A stretch of DNA of 64,000 nt, taken from contig QANT01002691.1 in the NCBI GenBank assembly GCA_003254885.1, positions 1 to 64,000 of the forward strand, read 5' to 3'. The position numbers and the translations under genes are program-made. Positions 1 through 11,301 of this stretch are shown here, one piece after another. How positions within the stretch are numbered: the stretch's first letter is position 1; every line of letters begins with the position of its first letter. Under the pieces are notes generated by a model. It had not been told where the DNA came from, searched no databases, and saw nothing but the letters and a program-made list of their open reading frames with translations. The stretch is from Purshia tridentata (taxonomy: Eukaryota > Streptophyta > Magnoliopsida > Rosales > Rosaceae).

Positions 1-3000
1 AACTCTATTTATACTATATTGTAATACAATTTCTCTAAAAAAAAATTTCAATTCAGTCACAACTTAACTGTGACTGTATCACAATTTAACTGTGACTATC
101 ATTCAGTCACAACTGAATTTGAAGTTGAGTGTCGTACAGTCACATCTAAAACTGAAGTTGAGATTATATTAACTAATTTCCAAGACAATATAAAAGTATC
201 AAGGACAATTTTATCAAAACTTTATAAATTTTATTTAAGACCTATCATATGTGGGCCAAAGGACAATAGAAGGGCAAATTTGTCAAATAAGTAAAGCCCA
301 AAACAAAATGTGCTGTAAATTTATGACCTATTCTAAAAATCAAATTCATTAGTTAGTAGCTAAACCTAAAAATTATAAGCAAAACTGATTTTCTAAAAAA
401 GTATTGAAAGTTGGTATTTAATCTTAAATTTCTATTCGTATAATTCATTATAGTTTAATTTGTGTTCTCTTATAGTTTAATATATGGGCCCTTTGGGCTT
501 TTGTCAAAGAAGCCCATTTTACGAAGTGGAGCTATTATTTTTCATACTTTTTTTGGGCTGAAATTGCTAAAAAACGTCATTAACCCCAATTAGCCCAACG
601 GCCGAAGCACGTTACCTGCAAATAGGTGGAAAAACATAGGATTTTGACAATGTCACAACTTTTGGAGCATATTTATTTCAAGATCAACGCGTAATTAATC
701 ATGTTCAAGTCTTCATGAACTTTAAATATCTAAAATTAAAAAGTCTTCATAAACTTTAGACCTCTAATTTCTATAGTTTTTAACGTAGAACTTCACCAAA
801 CTGACTTGACATGGATTATTTTTTATGGCATTGGTTAAGTTGGGCAATTGGTAATCCTACCCTGCCTACAATTACCTTGGCTTGCACTTGAAAATAAAAT
901 CTTATCTTACCAACAAAGAAATTAAAGTATAATTAATTAATAGACAGGGTAGCTTATTCCTTTACTGAAAAGGAAATTACAATCACTACTACTACTATAC
1001 CTACCTAATAGCCTCCATCTACTAATTAATTAGTTAATAATGTCTCATTGCTTCTTTAATATATAATTGGAAAATGCAAAGTTAGGGTATATAATAATGT
1101 ATTATATATAATACCATCATAATAAAATGACATGTAGATTGTGGAGTGATGAATCATGATGGTCTGTACCATATTGGCAACCTTTAATTTCATCCTAATG
1201 GTTTGTAATGATATTCTACTTGAATTCATTCATGTTATCGATCAACCTCCACAATAATAACCATGGTAATTAATTATAAATACCCAAAAACAAAAAGTGA
1301 CATATGGATCAGAAACAAAAGAGAAAGCAAAAGGTAGCAAAACTACTCAAAGTACCCCCTTTTTTCCGTAGTAGTGATGGAGTGACGTCGTAGTGTGGTG
1401 GGCAGTCTAGCAGAAACGTACAAAACTATCTTCTTTCTCCATCTCCACTGCTGCATATAATCAAGTTGGATGCAACCAAGCACCAGCCATCTCCATTCTC
1501 CAGTGCTGCACTGCACATAGACCACATCTTTAGGTCGATTTTTAAAAAAGATATTGTCATATATATATAATTTTAATCAAATAAATAGATAAATTACAAA
1601 ATATTTTCAATAAACACTTGACATGATATCATTTAATTATACAGATAATAATTTTTGATTAAACTAATTTTTTATAAAGATAATTCTTCAATAAAAACCT
1701 AAAATGTAAATTATTTCAATTATCAAAATACAATGTGAATTGAATTCCAAAAAATTATTTATATCGGGCCCATAGATATTAAGCATGCAACAACGACTGT
1801 ACGTAGCATCAGGCGCTACTATTACTTTCTGACAATGGATCATCAAGCACAAGGTCCACTACACGTTCAAAATCACTATGTCATCAAGCGGTCCAAAATA
1901 ATTGCACTACTACACATATTGGATATTAATATTATTATTGAAATAAACAGTAATGGAGGGTATATAAATAATTGAGAAATCGTATGATTTTAGCATGATC
2001 ATCAATACACAATTTTATGGACTTTCTTAATTGATTAGTGGGTCCCTTGGCCGGTAGATGGTGCACCCATTTTGTATAACATATCAAATAGGATTGGTCT
2101 GATTTTTAATTTCAAAAGAAAGTGAAGAAACCCAAGAGAAAGGGTCAAAATTAACGCTTTATTCTTTGATGTATTAGATTGTTACAATTGATAATCTAGC
2201 AATATATATATATATTTTAAGTTACTTAATCATTTGATAATAGAACATTTGTATGACTGACTTTTGGGTCAAAAATAAATAATTTATGAACAACTAATAT
2301 GAATTCACACGCAAATAGTTAGATACCCCTCTAAGCTAACTCTATATGCATGCATAAAAGCATAAAAGCACTAAAAATTTTAAAATTGAATGCCAAATCC
2401 CGATATTTTGGTAGGTACTTGGATTTTACATTTTGACTACTAAAAAATCAACACACGAATTAAATTTATTAATGTTATAAAGAATTCGTCCCTAAAACAA
2501 TTCAGTAATTTGCAAGTTTTGCAAATAAAAAAAGAATAAGTTAGTTTGGATGGTGGAATGATGGCCGACAAGAGCATGATGAAGCATATAAAGCTATTTT
2601 CTTTAAAGCTACATATGTTTCAAAGTTTGACATGGGTGGAGGAATATAATTAGTAGTTTCTTCTTTTCTTTCACTTTGAAGCTTGAGCTTAGGTGGAACC
2701 CTTGCATTTTCTCCCACCAAATCATGACAGACAGGAACACATCTTATGAAACTTCAACTCTTCTAAGGTAATAAAATTACTTCATACGGCTTTTAAATAA
2801 AACAATATTGTTGGTGGGGTTATAATGTTCCCAACATAGCCTCAAAAGAAAACACTGAACAAGATTTTGTGTGTAACCTAAAGTTGAAATAGATGGGGTA
2901 TGCGTACGTTTTAGGTGTGAATGGTGATCGAGCTAAGCTACCCTTTTCCAAGTATTCCTTGTTTATTATCGGCTACCTTAATTAAACAATACATATATAA

Positions 3001-5120
3001 CCACCATCACTGCATTTCCATGAAATTAATACTATCATTTAATTAATTCATAGGTTAATTGACTTTAAATACCAAATTTCAATAATTTTTTAGTTTAGGT
3101 ACCAAAAATTAATAGCATTTTAAATTAGGTACTAGTTGAAAAGTCAAACATAATAATATAATAAAGGGCATTATAATTCACAAATATTACATCACATGCC
3201 ACTACAATAATATATATATATATATATATTACATCCATACTATTACATTAATTTATACTANGAGGCTCATATCTTACCAAACTGGATTTGGTATTTGATT
3301 ATATTAATCATGATTAGCCATCAGCTGTTTAAATAAGTAGATGGATGACCAAAAATTCTGGCTGGGCAATAGATGAAGAATTAATTCATTCATATTAATG
3401 TAACATATATGTAATACTTTTTTTGATTATAGGGGAGGAGATTCGAATCCAAATGTGTAAGATCAACTCCAACTCATATTAATATAACATGTAATACTTG
3501 AAAATGTTATAATTCTCCCATGTGGAATTCTACTCATAAATTACTTGTTATAATATCATATTAAAATTAAATTCAGTATATCCAACCAAAATCTGATCAA
3601 CAAGGAATGAAGGACCCATGATATTACTCTAATTTGATGGAATAAATGCAAATTGAAAACAGAGGAATTTGTGCTTAATTATAAGAGACCGAAGTGGGAC
3701 TAGTGCATTTAAGGCTTTTAAGAAATTTAAGCCATTTGAGACCAGGGTGCTACAGGTAGGACCGCAGTTTAATCCATGTGACGATCAGATGAATGCAACA
3801 TGTGATGGTGCATGTAATTTGTCTTTTTCATATGCATGGATATTGTGTTGCTATATATGCTTGTATTTTTTTTGTCCTATTTAAACATAATTAATTCAAA
3901 GAGGAAATGTCTGATATTAATTTGAATGGCCACAAATCAAAACAATTATTTTTAAAAAATAACAAAAAGAAAAAACCTTTTATTTTTTATTTATTTTCAT
4001 GATTTCATCTATCTATTATACAAATTAATCAAAATTAAACTATTGGATTAAGCATCTCGACCTTAAGCGCAAGAGGGAATAATAGACCGTTCACATTTAA
4101 ATTAATTATAAAAGGATTTATCAAACCAAAATCACAAAGAAAGCACCCAAGAAATCCATACAGGAACTTAGAAAAATAGTGTATTTGGATTATAATCTTC
4201 TGCATGATCTCGTCATGTTATGATGAGAATCTCACTTTTATGTGGTGGGGGTGAATTTCATGCACATATGGACATATTGTGAAAAATAAATTATATAGCC
4301 GGCACATAAAAAATTAAATTCATCCAAAAGTAAAAAATTTTATTTTGTTGTTAGAAATAAATTAACAATGAATTAAATTCAAGCAACGAAGCAATGCACT
4401 TTTAATTGATTTTCGGAGATCTTGTTATCAAGGGTTTGATGATCCACCAGCACCACCTAAGCAGGAACTAAATTCACCATTTTCATTAATTAATAAGGGT
4501 TAGACAAGGTATATTATAAAGTAAACCATGTTTAAATTAAACTAATCCCACTTGAAAAAAGAAATCTTAAGTAAAAGTTCTTCCCACTACTAGTCATTAT
4601 GTATATGCAAGTAATAGATTTGTAAATCAAATTGTTCTTAAAGATGCAATAATTATCGTGCCTATGAGACTTGGCAACCCATTACTGGTTGACTTGATTA
4701 AAAAAATGATAAAGAAATCAGATACAGATAATAATAGTTCAAAAAATAAGCCTCAGAAAGAAAGATATGCTGACCGTGGATCAAATCTGCCTAACAACTA
4801 CCATTATCATATTTTGAATCCATAAAATCACTCATTAGGCATAATATAGATAACAAAGCTAGATTCTTTTATTGTAATTAAAGTAAATGATAAATGTGAT
4901 GAAGAAGAAAACCTTAGAATACTGTAAATGACAATTAATTAGGCATATAGACAATATAGCTAGATTATTTTTCTGAAAAAATGAATGATAAAATTTCTAG
5001 AGATGAAGAAAAATTTAATAAAAAAATTGTAGGTAGGAAAGTGTTATATCCGTATATTCTACTTCAATTGTAACAATTTTAGAGACTCCTCCTTCAATTT
5101 TGATAATGAAAAAACTCGAT
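1..5120. other. AT-rich spacer without a supported gene
   Basis: No open frame here looks like a protein; the few ORFs of 60-75 codons are low-complexity and lack splice-linked partners. Visible content: a short palindrome near 54-76 whose 8-bp arms read CAGTCACA/TGTGACTG, with neighbouring degenerate copies; a cluster of GCCCA/TGGGC motifs between 250 and 600; a (TA)n tract around 3210-3229; and one ambiguous base (n) at 3261. Confidence 0.6.
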
Positions 5121-5375
5121 CATCACATTATTGTATAACCTACAAAGTAATCATACAAATGTAAATTAAGGACCCTTTGAGTTATATTTAAGGAATCTCA
5201 TCCCAATTTTTTTTTTTTAAGCTTTAAAACAATAAAATGCCTATTACATCACATTATTGTATAACCTACAAAGTAATCATATAAATGTAAATTAAGGACC
5301 CTTTGAGTTATATTTAAAGAATCTCATCCCAATTTTTTATTTTTTTTAAGCTTTAAAACAATAAAATGCCTATTT
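5121..5375. repeat. 126-bp tandem duplication, two copies
   Basis: The segment starting CATCACATTATTG at 5121 starts again at 5247, giving a unit of 126 bp. The copies run to about 5246 and 5375 and differ by about two substitutions plus a poly-T length change, so the duplication looks recent. It holds no ORF and overlaps no gene. Confidence 0.9.
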
Positions 5376-6690
5376 TTTATTTTTGAAAAGATAAACAAGT
5401 CAGTATTATTGTCTCTATCACCGTGCTATGGCACCCTAGTAGTGAACATCAAGACCCACACAAAAGAAAACAAACACAAAAACATCAACACCAACAAAAG
5501 ATAAGGGCTACCTTAATTGAAAAATTGATCGATCGCTGGTGACTAATATAGCCAAATTCCATGAAGGGTTTCCCTTAATTCAAGGGACCAAACCTTAACG
5601 CGACGTGAGACATTTCCCTAAATTTTATCAATTTACTTTAAGCAAATCATTAATTGTTGGCTAACTAAAGGTCAATCCATGTTATCTAATGTTAGTGCAA
5701 TACACATGTAAACTTTAATTAATAATGGAGATAATATTTTAAAGAAAAAACTAATAGTAGAAATTGAGAAGAGTTAAATCTAAATGAATAAATTATATTT
5801 AAAAAAAGCAGAGAATATAAGGTGTATAAAATAAATGAGGACATTCCAACAAAAAACCATAGAGCGCAGCGCAGCTAAAGAAATATATAGTGCACGTTGA
5901 GATTGAGTTGCCTTAGATCATGGGAGCCCCATGTGAGAACCGTACGTACAAACAATTTTGTTTTGTCATTTTGTTTGGCTCTATGCATATCTTTTCTTTT
6001 GTTTATGTCTTACACGTGTGTCCTCCTCCTTCATATTCTTTTTGCTTTCTTGAAGAAACGCTTCCATCCACTTTAACCAACTCATTAATGCTACAAGCTG
6101 ACAAGCACCAACTACAATTCCTTTTATACATTTACTGTATTTGTAGCTCAATTTAGATGATAATTACTTTTATTATTCATGTATAGTCGAAATTTCAGGA
6201 TGTTTAGTACCACGTTGGCCCATTTTGGATTCTATTATGTAAGCCTGACTCAATTATATTTAGTACATATTGATATGATCTACTTCACTACAAGTCTACA
6301 AGCTACTACATCAGGATTCAGGAGAGCAAATTGTAACCGGCCGCTTCATTTCATAACAAATATGTCTTTTTATTATATAAGCAAATTTTTAAGCATTTAA
6401 TTTTAATTTTGTGACCCACCAGTAATAACATACTACGTGAAATGACAACAAAATAAAAAAATATCTCCTCAAATTATTGGTATAAAATTAATATACGCAG
6501 AAATTCCTTGGAAACTCTGTACGATGGACTAGGCGTAACTGCAAATCCACTAAACTTTCCTTATTTTAATCGTTTCGAAATACAACGAAGTACACTGAAA
6601 AAGGAAAAAAAAAAAAAAAGGAAAGTGAAAAAAACCCATAAAATACGCGAAGAAAAAAAACAAAAGCGGCCCACAAGAGATACACAACGC
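5376..6690. other. Spacer upstream of the UCN-type kinase
   Basis: AT-rich sequence with no supported gene. A 78-codon ORF at 5920-6156 is rich in F, Y and C, has no recognisable motif, and is probably chance. An A-rich tract at 6600-6660 precedes the kinase core promoter. Confidence 0.5.
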
Positions 6691-6691
6691 C

Positions 6692-6699
6692 CTATATAA
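6692..6699 (+). promoter_or_regulatory. TATA box of the UCN-type kinase
   Basis: CTATATAA lies about 65 bp upstream of the ATG at 6763. This predicts transcription starting near 6725 and a leader of roughly 40 nt. The site follows from position and match only. Confidence 0.6.
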
Positions 6700-6762
6700 C
6701 CCAAAAACCAACGCTCAAACCCATCTCCCTTTCTCTGTGTCTCCATCTCTCCCTCTCCGGCG

Positions 6763-7995
6763 ATGGATACAGATACACCGTCGTCACAATCCAACCCTTC
6801 ACCGGAGCTCGACTTCGAAAACCTCCAGGCTCTCAAAGTCTTGGGCAAGGGAGCCATGGGAACGGTCTTCTTGGTCCACGACCCCTCAGCTGACCCCTCT
6901 GCCCGCTCCCCGTTCGCTCTCAAAGTCGTCGACAAGTCCGCCCTCCGCACCCGCCTCGACGCCGAGCGCCGCGCCCGCTGGGAAATCCAGGTCTTGACCC
7001 GGCTGTCCGGCCCCAACTCCCACCCGTTTTTACCCTCCGTCTTCGGCTCCTTCGACTCCGACGAGTTCCTGGGCTGGGCCGTCCCTTACTGCCCGGGTGG
7101 CGACCTTAACGTCCTCCGCTACCGCCAAAACGACCGCGTCTTCTCCCCCGCCGTGATCCGCTTCTACTTGGCCGAGATCGTCTGCGCGCTGGAGCACCTC
7201 CATAGCATGGGCATCGTGTACCGCGACTTGAAGCCCGAGAACGTCCTCATCCAGCAGTCCGGTCATGTCACCCTCACGGACTTCGACCTCTCACGCGCTC
7301 TCAACCACAAAACCAACAAAACCGTCTCTTTTTCGGAGGACGATGCGCCGCCGCCGGACATTCGCCGCAAACACCGCAGAAACATGACACGTTGGATCAA
7401 CATTATACACGACAATCAGAAATCCAAGGGGCTGAAGAAGGCCAAGTCGGCTCGAGTCAGTCCGGTCAGCCGAGCGGCGCGCAAGCCGAGCTTCTCCGAC
7501 GGCGAGCGCGCCAACTCCTTCGTCGGCACGGAGGAGTACGTGTCCCCCGAGGTGGTTCGTGGGGAGGGACACGAGTTCGCCGTTGATTGGTGGGCCCTCG
7601 GGATTCTAACCTACGAGGCTCTTTACGGGACAACGCCGTTTAAAGGCAAGAACCGCAAGGAAACGTTCCGAAACGTCCTGACGAAAACACCCGAGTTCAT
7701 CGGAAAGCGGACGGCTTTAACGGACTTGATCGAACAGTTGCTGCACAAGGACGCCACCAAGCGGTTGGGGTACCTCCGAGGCGCGTGTGAGATCAAGGAG
7801 CACGAGTTCTTTCGCGGGGTCAGGTGGGACCTACTGACGGAGGTTTTACGGCCTCCGTTCATTCCGTCACGCGATGAGGGGGATTCGACGGAGAAAGTAA
7901 CGGCCAAAGGAGTGAGCGTCAGAGATTATTTCCAAAAGTTGCGGTCTCCGCCGTCGATGCCGCCATCACCGGATTGTCAATTAACGGAGTTCTGA
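6763..7995 (+). CDS. UCN: AGCVIII Ser/Thr protein kinase, UNICORN (UCN/UCNL) type
   Basis: Intronless, 410 aa, about the usual family length. The kinase core shows the glycine loop GKGAMG (28-33), the ATP lysine in ALK (K54), YRDLKPEN (153-160) and DFD at 173-175, the hallmark replacement of DFG in plant AGCVIII kinases. A basic insertion of about 75 residues separates DFD from the T-loop NSFVGTEEY, where S252 is the expected PDK1-type site, followed by SPE. The C-terminal LLTEVLRPPFIP block matches my memory of Arabidopsis UCN, which restrains growth in ovule integuments. The end reads QLTEF rather than a clear FxxF PIF motif. The gene is much GC-richer than its surroundings. UCN and UCNL cannot be separated here; OXI1 is a more distant alternative. 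The ATG at 6763 fits the kinase start and the TATA spacing. Confidence 0.92.
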   Translation: MDTDTPSSQSNPSPELDFENLQALKVLGKGAMGTVFLVHDPSADPSARSPFALKVVDKSALRTRLDAERRARWEIQVLTRLSGPNSHPFLPSVFGSFDSDEFLGWAVPYCPGGDLNVLRYRQNDRVFSPAVIRFYLAEIVCALEHLHSMGIVYRDLKPENVLIQQSGHVTLTDFDLSRALNHKTNKTVSFSEDDAPPPDIRRKHRRNMTRWINIIHDNQKSKGLKKAKSARVSPVSRAARKPSFSDGERANSFVGTEEYVSPEVVRGEGHEFAVDWWALGILTYEALYGTTPFKGKNRKETFRNVLTKTPEFIGKRTALTDLIEQLLHKDATKRLGYLRGACEIKEHEFFRGVRWDLLTEVLRPPFIPSRDEGDSTEKVTAKGVSVRDYFQKLRSPPSMPPSPDCQLTEF

Positions 7996-10620
7996 CAGGG
8001 AAGGGAGATTGCACGTGTAAGAAGTAGTTATTTCTTCAAAAAAAAAAACCACCGTGTAGCTCTGTGTATAGAATAACGGTAGAATATAGTTAGTTAGAGT
8101 TGTATCATATACCCAATTCATACGGTGCATAAGTTTCCCAGTTGCTTTGTACACGGGCCATGGCGGCGCGTGTTTTTCACGCTCTGAAATTTTTGTTAAT
8201 GGTGGAAATGGAATATACCTTGTTGATCCATCTTAAGCTAGTGTTCCTTTAATCTTTTAACTTAAGGTCACAGTTAGTTCAATTATGCAGGGACAAATTT
8301 ATGTTTGGGGAAAAAGAAAGTGGAAGGATCGAGATGGGTCAAGTTGTTCACCTGAGGGATTGATTACATTAAGAAAGAGGTAACTGGGTTTGAAATTGGA
8401 AAACCCTTTTGTGCAAGGTTCGTTTAACTTGTGGTTGCTGCTTTGATTAATTACAATGCCAAAACGTCTTTTGTTGAGTAAAAAGGTTTATGGTAGGGTC
8501 AATAATTGAAATCGATCGGCATCATTTTAATTACTTAACAAAATTATCAATTATAATAACAACAGTTTTTGTTCCGTGAAGTGGTACTATAGGCTATAGC
8601 AATGAAACGATCATCACAATAATGAGAAATTATAGTCGGGATTTCTTTTACACGTGCTCAAGTTCATTGCCTCTACATCGACCAAGCTAATTGAATTTAA
8701 CTCAAGTTTTAATTAGCTTAAATTAATGGCTAATGTGAATTTGTGATACATGATATAATAATTTATTACTTGTTATAAATAAATACATATTAAACTATGA
8801 GAAATCTTATATCAATAATGCTATGGATCTTAAATTTGAATCTCAAATAAGTTATTCTACATGTTAATATTTTATTTGTTGTAGAATAAATAATTCTTAA
8901 GATAAGCATGTATAAATCAATAAAAATACTGATATACCATTTGAGATTTTTAACACTAATTAACTTATATTTATTTGGATCCTAAAATTTTTTATGAATA
9001 ATTTCTTACTATTATTCGATCATTGTGGGAAAAATGAGACTTAATTAAGCACCTTTAGAAAAGTTAGTCAACAATTTTTTGGTCGGAAAAGATAGTCAAC
9101 AATAGAACTCTTAGATTAAGGATCATTAATAATGATAAAGGAGTTATGGCATTTTCGTTACCCATTTTATCCTTTAAAAAAAATTAAATTAAAAAGAGAC
9201 GTTTATTTTTATATATGAAATGAATGCTTGTTGAAATTTGTCTAAACTAAATGAGAGATAAATAAACAAATGAGTTAAAAGAAAGCTTTCAAAGTTGGAT
9301 ACAAAAGGTGAGAGCTTATGCTATGATTAGAGGACAAAATGTTCATAAATTGCGGGGTTTAATATATAGTATATTATGGTCTTAGTTCCAACTTTACCAA
9401 ACAATTCATATGACTTTAATCTCTGGTGCTCAATATAAAGTTGTACTATGATGATTGCAACTTTACCACCCCAAAAATATATAAAATTAATTGCAATTTT
9501 CAACAGCTATTGAATTAAAAAGGAAAATAGGTAGGCCAAGAATTGTTTATAGTACCCTAAAACCTGTGTTTTTAGCATAACATTCAGAGCCAGCAGTTCC
9601 CAGGTCCACTGTGCTTCATGGACCATGGTGGTGGTACTGGCATAAAGGCTTGAAGGGTACAATTGAATAGAATTTAGATAATGAGGGGAGAACATGGAAA
9701 ACCCAAAAGAACGTGATTGATAATTTATCCATAATACAGGGACCACCCGTGTGCAAAGTTAAAGACAGAAAAGCTTACTAGCTTTGGGGACTGTACAACG
9801 TAGGCTTTAAGGCCGAGTGGACGAACTATTTTGGCTTTTTTAAATAGCGGTCCCCCAAATTTGACAGCGCAAAAACATAATTGGGATAGTGGGTGATATA
9901 ATGGTTTGGAGTTTGGATCAGTGGGTCTGTCACTTTATACATTCTTCTACTTAGATAAGCGTAAAATTATCATAAGCATTTGAACATACAATTTAAAACT
10001 TATTTGAGCACCACCGGACACCGCAATATCTAGGGGTGCTCAAATAACGAAAACAATTACAAGATGCTGGAATTGGATGCCAAGAATTCAATAACGTGGA
10101 CATGTTATTCGATTTGTCGGGGAATTTGGAGCTACTTGTTGGAAAATGGAAAACTATTCTCGTATTCTTTCTTTCGTGGATCTGTGACGAGATAGATTTT
10201 GAGGCCCACATACATATATGATACATGTACATGCGCTGAAAGGCTAATGCAATCTTTGTCATCTATCTCTAGCTACTTCTAAATAATTGGATTACTGTTC
10301 CTTTTATTTGAAATTAATTAATGGTCCTGCACATATGCACTAAAAAACAACTCAAACTGATCTGACTGTACATATTACATGCATGTATATTAGGGCAAGG
10401 GAGAGTAGGCTTTTATGCATGCTCCTATATATGCCCCCTACCTATATATATAGCTTAATTACTGTAGTACTATTGATATATTATGGTTTTATTATGGTTT
10501 GCACCGGCCATCGTGGTTTGAGCTATGAAAATGTAATGGAATATACTATCCGACTAATGATCGACTAGTTCTGAGGTCTTTTAACTTGATGAGTTGAACA
10601 CTTACAACCCATATCCAAGC
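7996..10620. other. Spacer between the UCN-type kinase and CWC22
   Basis: The first few hundred bases are probably the 3' UTR of the kinase gene. The rest is AT-rich with no supported gene. An imperfect short hairpin at 9589-9641 (GCCAG... paired with ...CTGGC) is the only structure I noticed. Confidence 0.5.
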
Positions 10621-10627
10621 AAAAGAT

Positions 10628-10685
10628 AGGCCCACTGTTTTGGGCCGTGTTGTCCTACATTTACTTGGGCTTGTTGTTAGGGCCT
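10628..10685 (+). promoter_or_regulatory. Site II-type motifs upstream of CWC22
   Basis: AGGCCCACT, TTGGGCCGT and TTGGGCTTG occur within about 60 bp. TGGGCY/GGCCCA (site II) motifs are common in promoters of plant housekeeping and RNA/ribosome genes. No clear TATA box is present. The motifs lie about 60-110 bp before the inferred non-coding first exon (about 10740-10875), which ends at a GT donor at 10876; its AG acceptor is at 11199-11200. Confidence 0.5.
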
Positions 10686-11301
10686 CTCTTGTAAGGAAAA
10701 CAAAATAAAATTAAAAAACACGTTCTTCATCCGAGTTCGTTTCCCGTAAGCTTTGTTGCAGAAGCAATAGTCGGTTCTTCTTCCATTGCGCCTTGCTCGC
10801 CTCCCGATTCATACTTTGCTCGCTACTCTCCTTCGTTGTACTGTCTCCTTAATTTTAGCGTCGTCTTTTTACCAGGTACACTCTTCTCTATTATTTAGTT
10901 CATTTGTAATTTTTACGGTTAGGGTTTCTGTGTTGAACATTCTCTTTCTCTGCATTTTATACTCGTGTATAATTGAAGGGATTCTCGGTATTTTCATGAG
11001 TTTCGGTCATTTTTTTATTATATTTTTTCTCTCAGTATTTGTATGATTTTGTGATTTGGGATTCTCTTCTTTCTGTATCGTTTCCCCTAAACTCAAATTA
11101 CTCGTTTGTAGCTTACTATTTTCTAATATTTACTTGTTTATTTTCAGTTTGAATTGCTAATGTTGATTGTGAATGATATCTTTTCTCTTGGGCATGACAG
11201 GGATCTTTTTTATTCAACTGGCAGTGGAAATTTTTGTGAATTGCTGGTGTTTCAGTCCTTTGTGAACTTCACTTTACGTATCAAGTTTGGGTTTAGATTT
11301 A

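Noticed and set aside
3425-3460. tRNA-like B box (GATTCGAATCC)
   Set aside because: No A box, no acceptor stem and no cloverleaf; likely chance or an old transposon scrap.
6561-7016. 151-codon minus-strand ORF over the start of the UCN-type kinase
   Set aside because: Antisense shadow of a GC-rich coding region plus a poly-F reading of the A-rich promoter tract; no homology recognised.
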